A stretch of DNA of 64,000 nt from Brevibacillus brevis NBRC 100599 (lineage in GTDB: Bacteria; Bacillota; Bacilli; Brevibacillales; Brevibacillaceae). Every line of letters begins with the position of its first letter. The stretch's first letter is position 1. The notes beneath the pieces were generated by a model. It was given only the letters and a program-made list of their open reading frames with translations. It had not been told where the DNA came from and did no database searches. A program made the position numbers and the translations under genes. Positions 34,758 to 42,802 of the stretch are shown one piece after another. The stretch lies in assembly GCF_000010165.1 (NCBI RefSeq), contig NC_012491.1, positions 669,001 to 733,000 on the forward strand, read 5' to 3'.

Positions 34758-35105
34758 TTGTGCTCCCCCTAGGCAAAAAAGGCTCGCTGCGCAGCTTTTC
34801 CTTTTTTGATCAAACAAAAGTGATCTTGGTGAAATTTTCTCGTTACATCCTAGTACTACGAATCCTAAAAGGAAAGCGTCCCAAAATAAGAGGTATTTTC
34901 CAAAGAGGATCAAAAGTTTTTTCCTAAAAGAAGGAGTTCTGAGATTTTTAATAGAAAATGGAAGGAAAATACTATTGCATACGAAATAAATAGTCGAATA
35001 TTACCAAAATATATAAAACTTTGCTAATATTTGTAGATTTCTGTAAATTTATGAAATATAATCAACTTGTCTTTATCTTTGAATCAAAGAGAGGAGGAAC
35101 TATCC
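34758..35105. other. AT-rich divergent regulatory region
   Basis: About 350 bases with no gene separate the ECF sigma gene from the peptide gene. They are distinctly AT-rich between 34920 and 35080, unlike the flanks. A perfect TATAAT lies at 35057-35062 and a weaker TTGCTA with 17-base spacing to TAAATT at 35021-35049, both on the plus strand. A G/C-rich palindrome GCTGCGCAGC lies near 34785-34796. Confidence 0.6.
35057..35062 (+). promoter_or_regulatory. -10 box (TATAAT) before the 18-codon peptide gene
   Basis: A consensus TATAAT lies 43 bases before the ATG. The best upstream -35 candidates (TTGTAG or TTGCTA) have wrong or weak spacing, so an activator or a second promoter may be involved. 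Confidence 0.5.
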
Positions 35106-35162
35106 ATGAAAATCCAAGCGAAAAAAGTTGAAAGCGTTCGCACTACTGCAGTAGCAGCTTAA
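35106..35162 (+). CDS. 18-residue peptide, candidate RiPP precursor
   Basis: The gene reads MKIQAKKVESVRTTAVAA and stops at TAA. AGGAGG stands eight bases before the ATG, an ideal site. The N-terminal part is basic and could be a leader for a PqqD-like recognition domain; the C-terminal part, SVRTTAVAA, lacks Cys and aromatic residues. A stable hairpin with a T-run follows 18 bases after the stop, so a short abundant transcript is expected. Two downstream genes encode a ThiF-type activating enzyme and a metallopeptidase. MccB acts on a peptide of only seven residues, so the size is not prohibitive. It could instead be a leader peptide for transcription control, but the ribosome site and neighbours favour a product. 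Confidence 0.65.
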   Translation: MKIQAKKVESVRTTAVAA

Positions 35163-35179
35163 TTCTCTTAAGGAGAGGG

Positions 35180-35209
35180 GGGAATAGCACAAGAGCTATT
35201 CCCTTTTTT
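35180..35209 (+). terminator. Terminator directly after the 18-codon peptide gene
   Basis: GGGAATAGC (35180-35188) and GCTATTCCC (35195-35203) form a perfect 9-base stem with a 6-base loop, followed by TTTTTT. Partial read-through would keep the enzymes well below the peptide, as in many peptide-modification operons. Confidence 0.93.
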
Positions 35210-35257
35210 CATCTAAATTGAGCCGGGTTAGCGAACCTACTATTGGGAGGTGTTTTT

Positions 35258-36412
35258 ATGGAACGTCGTCCTCTATTTAAACCAGTGCATCCCGTCTATG
35301 AAGTGACAGAGCAGATGCTCCGCTTGGGAGAGGCTCCTGGCTATACATTCGAATTGGAAGACGAGAATGGGTCCATCCGCAAGATGATCAAACTGATGGA
35401 TGGCACTCGTACTATCGGTGAAATACATACATTATTGGTTGTCGATTACCCCGAAATTACGTATGAAGAAATAGTGGAAGCAGTGGAATCATTGAGTGGT
35501 TTGGGTTTCCTAATGGATCAGGCGAAGGAAGAGGCTTCCGTTTTGACTTCGGAACAAAAGGAAAGGTATAAAGCGAATATTCGCTACTTCTCCTTGTTTA
35601 CCGATCTCAATCAAAGTCCAAGCGAGCTACAGGAACAGGTAAGTAGAAAAAAAGTGACGATCTTAGGGATGGGTGCCTTTGGCTCTACGCTACTGGTCAA
35701 TCTGGTAGGAGCGGGTATTCAGCATATCAAGCTCGTGGATTTTGATAGAGTAGAGCTTAGCAATTTGAACAGACAAATGGTCTTTAACGAGCAAGATATT
35801 GGTCGCCTGAAGGTAGAAGCGGCAAGTGATTTCATCGGAAGGCTTCATTCTGAGGTCTTGATTGAAACGGAGACGATGCAAATCAAGTCCAGCGAAGACG
35901 TGGAGCGGGTTATTGCGGGAAGTGACCTCGTGATGCTCGCAGCCGATCAGCCCTTTTTCTTTTTGCAGAGATGGGTGAATCATGCTTGCACCAAACTGCA
36001 AATCCCGTTCATTGCCGGGGGATTCAACCTTATCGAAGGACAGTTCTTCATGGTAGAACCGGGCAAGACAGGCTGTATCGACTGCATGCATTTGCATCGT
36101 TCTGCACAGATCGAGGACTATCCGCAGCTGATCCAAAGGCTGCTCGATACCAACTTTATTCTGCCTACTGCCACCATTGCACCCAACACCATGATGATTA
36201 CAGGAATGATGGCTTCCGATGCAATCAGGTATTTGACAGGAATTGCTCCTGTGCAATCGGCGGGCAAATTTATCATTTTCGATTTCAACACGTTGGAAAA
36301 GAGCGTGTTTTTTGAGTGGGAGCGAAATGAAGCCGAATGCCCGACTTGTGGAAGAGGCAGCGGAACGGAGCCGATTTTTCATATCAAAAGAAATGAAGTG
36401 CTCGCAAAGTAA
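35258..36412 (+). CDS. E1/ThiF-like adenylyltransferase with N-terminal PqqD-like domain
   Basis: A 384-residue protein. The ATG at 35258 has GGGAGG seven bases ahead; a TTG at 35243 lies before that site. Residues ~10-90 resemble a PqqD/RRE peptide-binding domain (VYEVTEQMLRLG, LMDGTRTIGEIHTLLVVDYP, EAVESLSGLGFL). From ~130 the E1 fold follows: ILGMGAFG (137-142), DFDRVELSNLNRQ with Asp161/163 and Arg172, and later a CIDC (273/276) plus CPTC (361/364) pair that can hold zinc. Family members adenylate C-terminal carboxylates of small proteins or peptides, as ThiF and MccB do. A peptide-activating role on the 18-mer is inferred. Confidence 0.85.
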   Translation: MERRPLFKPVHPVYEVTEQMLRLGEAPGYTFELEDENGSIRKMIKLMDGTRTIGEIHTLLVVDYPEITYEEIVEAVESLSGLGFLMDQAKEEASVLTSEQKERYKANIRYFSLFTDLNQSPSELQEQVSRKKVTILGMGAFGSTLLVNLVGAGIQHIKLVDFDRVELSNLNRQMVFNEQDIGRLKVEAASDFIGRLHSEVLIETETMQIKSSEDVERVIAGSDLVMLAADQPFFFLQRWVNHACTKLQIPFIAGGFNLIEGQFFMVEPGKTGCIDCMHLHRSAQIEDYPQLIQRLLDTNFILPTATIAPNTMMITGMMASDAIRYLTGIAPVQSAGKFIIFDFNTLEKSVFFEWERNEAECPTCGRGSGTEPIFHIKRNEVLAK

Positions 36413-36448
36413 GGAATCGTTCCTGTAAGAGAGGAAGGTGTTTGACAA

Positions 36449-37687
36449 GTGAATATCTCGGGAGATAGCATTCTCAAGATGCACCCGCTTGCGCGTCGGG
36501 CGGAAAACGAGGAAGAGATCCTCATTGGACGAACGGATATCAGCAATTTCATTGTGCTTCCGGCCATTGGTGTCGAGATCATCGATATGCTGGATGAAGG
36601 GAAGAGCATTCATGAAGTCGCGACGATCATGGAAGAACGGTTGGGCGAACCGGTAGATGTGCTTGACTTTGCGCAGGATTTAATTGCTTCCTATCAATTT
36701 GTCTACATGGTAGATGGAGAAGTTGTCAACGAGCCAGTGCCGGTTGTAGATCATTTCTCTTGGATCAAGCAGGGGACGGGGCAGTTTTTCTTTAATCGCG
36801 TTGCCTTTGGATTATACGGTATCTTGTTTTTCACGGGTCTTTTCATTTGTTTGTTTACGGGCAAGTATATCCCGGTCTATTCCGATATTTTTGTTTCTTC
36901 TTCCGTGACGGTTTCGGTAGTGGTTTCATTTGTGGCCACTTGGGTTTTTCTGTTTTTCCATGAGATGGCCCACTTGATGGCGGCCCGCTCATTGGGGATC
37001 GGCAGTCGTATCGGTCTGGGGCATCGACTTGTTTTTGCCGTAGCAGAGACGAATATGTCCAATATTGTTCTTGTTGAGCCACAGCGCAGATACAGGGCGT
37101 TTTTGGCGGGAATGTCCTGGGATGCGATGTTTATGGGAATCGGTGTGATTTTGTTGTTTGCCAATGATCAAGGCTGGCTGACGCTTTTGCCCTTCATGGA
37201 AGCATTCATTCGCATGCTGAATGTCATTCTTCTCATGGCTTTGGCCTTTCAGTTCATGGTTTTCATGCAGACCGACTTATACTACGTGTTAGCAACCAAG
37301 TTCCAATGCTCCAATCTGATGGTGAATACACGTATGTTTTTGAAAGGGAAATTCCGTTCCTTGACGCAGGAGGAGCAGGAGGAATGGGAGTACGTAGCTG
37401 ACCACGAGAAGAGAGTCATCCGCTGGTATAGCTGGGTCTATTTGATTGGATCAGTGTGGGGAATTTGGTTCTTTGTCCAGTATCAGCTGCGCATGGCGGT
37501 TGATTTCATCTGGATCATCGCTGACGACATGAAAAACGCTCCGCTTCACTCGTGGGAGTTTTGGGACGGCATCCTATTGATCCTGTTGGTGCTAGTTCCG
37601 TTTCTCATTTTGGGCTGGTCGTGGATGAGAGCCTATCGACAACGGAGAAGCGAAAGAGAGCGGACGAAATCCTTGCAGGGCACATAA
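36449..37687 (+). CDS. Membrane metallopeptidase (M50-like) with PqqD-like domain
   Basis: A 412-residue protein from a GTG with AGGAAGG upstream. Residues ~12-88 look like a second PqqD-like module (MHPLARRAENEEEILIGRTD, VGVEIIDMLDEG-type, EVATIMEERLG). Membrane helices begin near 118. The zinc motif HEMAH is at 171-175 in FLFFHEMAHLMAARSLG, and the third ligand is probably Asp276 in MQTDLYYVLA, as in COG1994 peptide metallopeptidases. Four or more further helices follow. It may cleave a leader or act as an exporter-linked processing enzyme. It lies 36 bases after the ThiF gene. Confidence 0.85.
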   Translation: MNISGDSILKMHPLARRAENEEEILIGRTDISNFIVLPAIGVEIIDMLDEGKSIHEVATIMEERLGEPVDVLDFAQDLIASYQFVYMVDGEVVNEPVPVVDHFSWIKQGTGQFFFNRVAFGLYGILFFTGLFICLFTGKYIPVYSDIFVSSSVTVSVVVSFVATWVFLFFHEMAHLMAARSLGIGSRIGLGHRLVFAVAETNMSNIVLVEPQRRYRAFLAGMSWDAMFMGIGVILLFANDQGWLTLLPFMEAFIRMLNVILLMALAFQFMVFMQTDLYYVLATKFQCSNLMVNTRMFLKGKFRSLTQEEQEEWEYVADHEKRVIRWYSWVYLIGSVWGIWFFVQYQLRMAVDFIWIIADDMKNAPLHSWEFWDGILLILLVLVPFLILGWSWMRAYRQRRSERERTKSLQGT

Positions 37688-37766
37688 CTAATTTGTGTCT
37701 TCACCTTGCCAAGCTACCCTGTTACGCTAAGGGGAAGAGAGATACCCAGGCAAAGGAAGTGCTCAC

Positions 37767-38252
37767 ATGAACCCGATGATCCAAAAAATCATTCATCTGC
37801 GAAAAGAAGGGCATCTGGACGAAGCGATCCAGCTTGCCCTTCAGCTCGTCAGTCAATCTCCGACTGATCCTGTCGCCCATTATCAGTGTGCGTGGTGCCA
37901 CGACGCAGCCGGATTGGAGAGGGAAGCTGTTCCCTTTTACGAAAAAGCGATTGAGCTCGGACTGTCTGTCGAAGACGACCTGCAAGGGGCATTACTCGGT
38001 TTGGGCAGTACGTATCGCACGCTGGGACAATACGAGCAGGCAGCAGCTACGCTCGAGATGGGGATGCAACAGTTCCCCAGCGACCGTTCCTTTCCGATTT
38101 TTCTTTCCATGGCGTATTACAATCTCGGGAAGCATCACGAAGCCATGAATCTCCTCCTGAAAAACCTCGCAGAAACCTCAAGCGATCCTACGATTTTGGC
38201 CTATCGAAAAGCGATTCTGTTCTATGCAGATGATCTGAATAAGACATGGTAG
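37767..38252 (+). CDS. Tetratricopeptide-repeat protein
   Basis: A 161-residue protein made of about four TPR-like helix pairs, e.g. GHLDEAIQLALQLVSQSPTD, GLEREAVPFYEKAIELGL, GQYEQAAATLEMGMQQFPSD and GKHHEAMNLLLKNLAETSSD. It has no signal peptide. It lies 79 bases behind the metallopeptidase, in the same direction. It may belong to the peptide operon as a scaffold, or be an ordinary separate gene; no terminator lies between. Confidence 0.8.
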   Translation: MNPMIQKIIHLRKEGHLDEAIQLALQLVSQSPTDPVAHYQCAWCHDAAGLEREAVPFYEKAIELGLSVEDDLQGALLGLGSTYRTLGQYEQAAATLEMGMQQFPSDRSFPIFLSMAYYNLGKHHEAMNLLLKNLAETSSDPTILAYRKAILFYADDLNKTW

Positions 38253-38286
38253 CGTCATACTAATTCCATTTGCAGGAAAACAATCG

Positions 38287-38317
38287 CCTCCCGTTGTACA
38301 AGTACAACAGCGGGAGG
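38287..38317 (+). promoter_or_regulatory. Hairpin covering the ribosome site of the regulator gene
   Basis: CCTCCC (38287-38292) pairs with GGGAGG (38312-38317), the Shine-Dalgarno of the next gene. GTTGT and ACAAC continue the stem, with a 3-base bulge on the right side. Folding would hide the ribosome site, suggesting translational control or a processed leader. Confidence 0.65.
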
Positions 38318-38322
38318 TGCCT

Positions 38323-39927
38323 ATGTATAAGCTGATATTGGTAGATGACGAAGAAGATGTAAGAGAAGGGGTTAGTCAAGAAATTGACTGGCATAGTCAC
38401 GGGTACGAGGTGGTTGCCAAAGCAGAAAACGGCAGAGAGGCATTGGAGCTGGTAGAGAGGCTGCGACCGGACGTCGTCGTAACCGACATCAAGATGCCCT
38501 TTATGAACGGACTTCAGCTGGCGGAGTCCATTGGGCGCGATTACCCTGCCATCCGCATCATTATCTTGACTGGGTTTGATGAGTTCGAGTACGCGCAAAA
38601 GGCCGTGAAGCTGCAAATTGATGAATATGTGCTCAAGCCGTTTTCCGCGAGTGAGCTGATGGAAGCGCTGGACAAGGTAAAGCGACGGATGGACGAAGAG
38701 GCGGCCCATCGGGAAAACGTTCAGCTGTTGCGCGATAGCTATCGAAAAAGCTTGCCGGTGCTGCGGGAGGTTTTTTTATCATCTTTGCTGAGTCGTCAAC
38801 TCGTACAGCACGATGTTTTTTCAAAGGCCTGCGAATACGGGATTGAGCTCAGGAGTCCCGAATATCTCGTGGCGGTCATCTGTGTAGACCAGCCCAAGCA
38901 GGAGGAGCAGCAGCTGTTTCTTTTTGCTGTGAAAAATATCGCAGAAGAGCAGCTGAACGCAAGCAAACAGGCGGGTATTGTTTTTCTCCATGAAGATCAG
39001 GTTGTGCTGCTCATGCGAACAAAAGCAGACGACACGCAGCGAATCGAAGTGCGAGCACAACATATTGCAGAAGAAATCAGGCGAACGATTGAAAAATATA
39101 TGAGCATTACGGTAACGATCGGAATCGGCAACGCTGTGGCAGATATAGCAGCACTCCCTTATTCGTATGAAGACGCCATGCAGGCACTTGATTACAAAAG
39201 CATCCTTGGCTGCAACAGGATGATTGTGATCAATGACGTGGAAAAGCAAGCGAGTGAGCAGATACGCCTCGATGAGAGAAGGGAGCATGAATTGGTTCGG
39301 TGTATCAAAATGGGGACGAGTACGGAGCTTCGGGCCGTGATTGATGAATTGTTTGATCAGGTGGCGGGTGTTCCCGTATCGATTGAGGACTACCGAATTT
39401 ATTTGTTGGAAATTATGACGACCATTTTGAAGACTGCCCATCGTGCCGAAGTTGACATGGATCAACTATTTGGCGGGCAACGTTATCTGTTGCAGGTCAT
39501 GACGACTTTTACCGGTATGGAGGATGCCCGAGAACAGATCACAGATATTTGTGAGCGCCTCATGGCGAGTATCGCAAGCGGACGGCAAACGACGTACAGG
39601 CGATTGATCACACAGGCATTGGACTACACCCACGCACATTATCATTCTCCCGACATATCCATCCACAAGGTGTGCGAGCAACTGCACATCAGCCTCGGTT
39701 ATTTTAGCGGTATTTTCAAGAAAGAGACGAAAACCACCTTTGTGTCCTATCTCCTATCATTGCGCATGGAAAAGGCCAAGGAGCTTTTGCGGACGACCGA
39801 TTTGAAGTCCTTTGAAATCGCGGAGAAAGTAGGATATACCGATCCCAATTACTTTAGCTTCAGCTTTCGCAAGTATACAGGCATGTCCGCTAAAGAGTAC
39901 CGAAGTCAGAGCGAGCAGGAAGGTTAA
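38323..39927 (+). CDS. YesN/AraC-type response regulator
   Basis: A 534-residue regulator. The ATG at 38323 is preferred to the GTG at 38317 because of spacing to GGGAGG. A receiver domain (LVDDEEDVREGVSQEIDWHS, phospho-Asp in VVVTDIKMPFMNG, Lys in YVLKPFSASELM) is followed by a ~280-residue linker and an AraC-type helix-turn-helix pair at the end (VCEQLHISLGYFSGIFKKET, FEIAEKVGYTDPNYFSFSF). It is the first gene of a three-gene sensor operon lying before mglBAC, so it probably activates sugar uptake. Confidence 0.92.
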   Translation: MYKLILVDDEEDVREGVSQEIDWHSHGYEVVAKAENGREALELVERLRPDVVVTDIKMPFMNGLQLAESIGRDYPAIRIIILTGFDEFEYAQKAVKLQIDEYVLKPFSASELMEALDKVKRRMDEEAAHRENVQLLRDSYRKSLPVLREVFLSSLLSRQLVQHDVFSKACEYGIELRSPEYLVAVICVDQPKQEEQQLFLFAVKNIAEEQLNASKQAGIVFLHEDQVVLLMRTKADDTQRIEVRAQHIAEEIRRTIEKYMSITVTIGIGNAVADIAALPYSYEDAMQALDYKSILGCNRMIVINDVEKQASEQIRLDERREHELVRCIKMGTSTELRAVIDELFDQVAGVPVSIEDYRIYLLEIMTTILKTAHRAEVDMDQLFGGQRYLLQVMTTFTGMEDAREQITDICERLMASIASGRQTTYRRLITQALDYTHAHYHSPDISIHKVCEQLHISLGYFSGIFKKETKTTFVSYLLSLRMEKAKELLRTTDLKSFEIAEKVGYTDPNYFSFSFRKYTGMSAKEYRSQSEQEG

Positions 39928-39930
39928 CCG

Positions 39931-41694
39931 ATGAAACGATTGCTTACGGTGATCAAGGTCAAAGGCATTCAATTTATCATCACCACTTCCTTTACACTCG
40001 TGACGGTACTTGTCATGCTGTTTGTCGGGGTGATGCTGTACGGAAAATTTGCGCAGACAGCAGAGCAAAACGCCTATCTGCACACACAGCAAATCCTGGA
40101 ACAGGTGAAATACAATCTGGACAGCTATTTGAATGGGATGACGCAAATTTTCGAGCTCGTCGATGACAAGATCAGAAGAAGCAAGGGACTCACGGCTGAC
40201 AAGCTGAGCGAACAGCTGGAGACAATCGTAGAAACGAGAAAGGACATCGTCTCCATCGCGGTTTTTACACGAGAGGGAACGTTATTGGCCACAACTCCTT
40301 CCAAAGTACTGAGGCAAAACACTCGTTTGACGGAACAGAGCTGGTTCCAAAAGGCGATTGAGGACCCGACGAACATGAACTTTTCGCTCCCGCATATCCA
40401 GAACTTGTTTAAAGGAGAGTACACCTGGGTCGTCTCGATGAGTCGGGAAATTCTTCTCCACGGACCTGATGGAGAAATACCTACCGTACTTTTAGTCGAT
40501 GTGAATTTCAAAGAGATCGATGACCTATGCCAGAGAGTGGGCTTGGGGAAAAAGGGGTACGTCTACATCATCGATTTGGTAGGGAACATCGTCTACCATC
40601 CGCAGCAGCAGTTGATTTACGCGGGATTGAAAAATGAAAACCGTTCCTTGCCGCTGAAGCATTCCTACGGTAGCTATGTTGAAGAGACAGAGGACGAAGC
40701 GCGTTTGATCACTATCAAGACCATCGATCAGCTAGGCTGGAAAATCATTGGGGTTTCCTACATGGACGAGATTGTGACGACCAAAAAAGAAATTAGTCGC
40801 TTCATTTTTTGGTTGCTCATCTTTGTGATTGTCATTGTGTTGTTCGTGCTGCACTATCTCTCTGCAAAAATATCTCGACCGATCAAGCTGCTGGAGCGGT
40901 CCATGGAAAAGGTGGAGCAGGGAGATTTTTCAGAGAGTGAACCGATCCGGGGAAGCCATGAGGTCGAACAGCTTTCCTTGCGTTTTCATCTGATGGTCGC
41001 GAAGGTCAGGGAATTGATGCACCAGATCATTCGGGAACAGGAAGCCAAACGAAAAAGCGAGCTGGAGGTGCTACAGGCACAGATCAATCCGCATTTTCTG
41101 TACAATACGCTGAACTCTGTGGTCAGAATGGTCGGCAACGGAAAAAACGAGGATGTCATCACCACGATTACTTCGTTGTCAAAGCTGTTTCGGATTAGCC
41201 TGAGTAGAGGCAAAAACATTATCACGGTGCGCGAAGAGCTGGATCATGCGAGACATTATCTCATTATTCAAAAAATGAGGTACAAGCAAAAATTTGAGTA
41301 CGAGATCGTCGTTGAGAATGAGGATGAGGTGCTCAACTGTCTGACACTGAAGTTACTGCTCCAGCCAATTGTGGAAAACGCTATCTACCACGGGATCGAG
41401 CATTTGGCTGATCCGGGCCGGATTCGCATATTTGCAGCGATCATCGACGGTAAGGTGTTACTTCAGGTAAGTGACAATGGCTTGGGCATGTCCCCAGATG
41501 TTCTTGCACAAGTAAAGGCTGGCTTTTACAAAAGCGAGGAAGGCTCGGGCGTTGGAATTCAAAACGTGCAAGAGCGCATCCGACTGACCTTTGGCGAACA
41601 GTACGGATTGGAAATCGCAAGCGAACAGGAAGAGGGGACCGTTGTGCGTGTATGGATTCCGCGGCAGGTTGCAGAGGAGCGAGATCGTTTATGA
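39931..41694 (+). CDS. YesM/LytS-type sensor histidine kinase
   Basis: A 587-residue kinase with a first helix at ~12-34, an extracytoplasmic dCache-like sensor of ~240 residues, a second helix near 290-312 (FIFWLLIFVIVIVLFVLHYL), HAMP, the His-kinase box with LQAQINPHFLYNTLNSVVRM and a C-terminal ATPase domain (SDNGLGMSPDV). The phospho-His lies in NPHFLYN. Its stop overlaps the ATG of the binding protein. Such kinases often sense sugars via a partner binding protein. Confidence 0.93.
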   Translation: MKRLLTVIKVKGIQFIITTSFTLVTVLVMLFVGVMLYGKFAQTAEQNAYLHTQQILEQVKYNLDSYLNGMTQIFELVDDKIRRSKGLTADKLSEQLETIVETRKDIVSIAVFTREGTLLATTPSKVLRQNTRLTEQSWFQKAIEDPTNMNFSLPHIQNLFKGEYTWVVSMSREILLHGPDGEIPTVLLVDVNFKEIDDLCQRVGLGKKGYVYIIDLVGNIVYHPQQQLIYAGLKNENRSLPLKHSYGSYVEETEDEARLITIKTIDQLGWKIIGVSYMDEIVTTKKEISRFIFWLLIFVIVIVLFVLHYLSAKISRPIKLLERSMEKVEQGDFSESEPIRGSHEVEQLSLRFHLMVAKVRELMHQIIREQEAKRKSELEVLQAQINPHFLYNTLNSVVRMVGNGKNEDVITTITSLSKLFRISLSRGKNIITVREELDHARHYLIIQKMRYKQKFEYEIVVENEDEVLNCLTLKLLLQPIVENAIYHGIEHLADPGRIRIFAAIIDGKVLLQVSDNGLGMSPDVLAQVKAGFYKSEEGSGVGIQNVQERIRLTFGEQYGLEIASEQEEGTVVRVWIPRQVAEERDRL

Positions 41695-42677
41695 GGACAG
41701 CAGCGGGGAAACGTTTTACCGTATACGGACTGGTCTTTTTGGTAGCGGTGACGCTTTTTTACTCGTGCAGTGCTTCGCTAACGGATGTGGTAGTAGACAA
41801 GAAAAAAACAGTAGCGCTAATCGTCCGTATGAAGCACGGCGATTATTGGCGAACGGTCAAGCTCGGTGCGGAGATGGCTGCCAAGGAATATGAGCGAAAC
41901 TTGAATTTTTACGCACCGGACTATGAGGAGGATGCTCAGAGGCAAATGGAGCTGGTGCAGCAAGCAATCGCAGATGGCTCCGAGACAATCGTGGTGGCAC
42001 CTAGTGACGAACGAGTTTTGCGAGAAGCCATCAAGCTAACAAGGGAGCGGGCCATCCCGATCCTTGTACTCGACACAGTCGGAAATGATTCAGCCGTCAA
42101 GAGCTACATTGGGACGGATAACTACGATATGGGCAGGAAGGCCTTCGAAAAAATGGTGTATCTAATTGAAAAAAAGGGACAAATCGTATTGCTTGGTACA
42201 GATCGGATAAAGGCAAATGCCAAACGAAGAGAACAGGGCGTCCTCGATTTGCTCCCACGGGAAATGCAGGTTGAACTGGTTGCCAACGAAAATGCTCCCT
42301 CGGATAAAAAGCAGATTGGTGAGTGGACGCGCGAACTGATCCGCAAACATCCGCAGTTGAAAGGAGTAATTGCACTCGATTCCAGTACAGCGATTGGTGT
42401 GGCCGAGGAACTGGAAAGCAGTGGACTGCGGGACAAAGTCAAAATCGTAGCAATCGACAGTCCGCCGGAAGTGCTGGAGTATTTGCAGGAAGGAATCATT
42501 TCCGCGACGATCATCCAAAAGCCGCTATCGATGGGATATCTCGGCGTCAAGTACGCGGTCGAAGCGAGCAATGGAGAAGCAGTGCCCAGTCTGGTCGACA
42601 CCGGAACAAAAGTAATCGATCGGGAGAATATGTTCTGGTCGGAGAATCAAAAGCTCCTCTTCCCCTTCGTTAAATAG
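41691..42677 (+). CDS. Sugar-binding protein, probable sensor partner
   Basis: A 328-residue periplasmic-binding-protein of the sugar type (LacI/RbsB fold: ALIVRMKHGDYWRTVKLGAE, DGSETIVVAPSDERVL, VKIVAIDSPPEVLEYLQEGI). The start overlaps the kinase stop in ATGA. The N-terminus has one hydrophobic helix (YGLVFLVAVTLFYSCSAS) without a good lipobox, suggesting that it stays membrane-tethered. It is separate from the transport-linked MglB-type protein downstream. This fits a three-component sensor such as XylFII-LytS-YesN of clostridia, in which a non-transport binding protein contacts the kinase. Confidence 0.88.
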   Translation: MRTAAGKRFTVYGLVFLVAVTLFYSCSASLTDVVVDKKKTVALIVRMKHGDYWRTVKLGAEMAAKEYERNLNFYAPDYEEDAQRQMELVQQAIADGSETIVVAPSDERVLREAIKLTRERAIPILVLDTVGNDSAVKSYIGTDNYDMGRKAFEKMVYLIEKKGQIVLLGTDRIKANAKRREQGVLDLLPREMQVELVANENAPSDKKQIGEWTRELIRKHPQLKGVIALDSSTAIGVAEELESSGLRDKVKIVAIDSPPEVLEYLQEGIISATIIQKPLSMGYLGVKYAVEASNGEAVPSLVDTGTKVIDRENMFWSENQKLLFPFVK

Positions 42678-42740
42678 GCCACCGAAAAACAGATGAGAAT
42701 TTTGATAGAAATGCGCAGGATTTTCGATGGAACACATTCT

Positions 42741-42754
42741 GGAAAACGCTTACA
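42741..42754 (+). promoter_or_regulatory. Catabolite-responsive element before mglB
   Basis: GGAAAACGCTTACA matches the cre consensus TGNAARCGNWWWCA at 13 of 14 positions; only the first base differs. It lies about 50 bases before mglB, consistent with CcpA repression. Confidence 0.75.
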
Positions 42755-42775
42755 TTTGGTGTATATCAGATGTAA
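42750..42775 (+). promoter_or_regulatory. Dyad before mglB, candidate regulator site
   Basis: TTACATTTG (42750-42758) and CAGATGTAA (42767-42775) form a nine-base inverted repeat with one mismatch and an 8-base spacer. It overlaps the cre by five bases, so glucose repression and activation by the YesN-type regulator may compete here. Confidence 0.55.
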
Positions 42776-42802
42776 ATATAGGGGATAAAGGGGGATTATC
42801 GA

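Noticed and set aside
34758-34913. 52-codon upstream extension of the ECF sigma gene with a hydrophobic stretch
   Set aside because: A good ribosome site lies before the internal ATG at 34757 and ECF factors do not carry such leaders.
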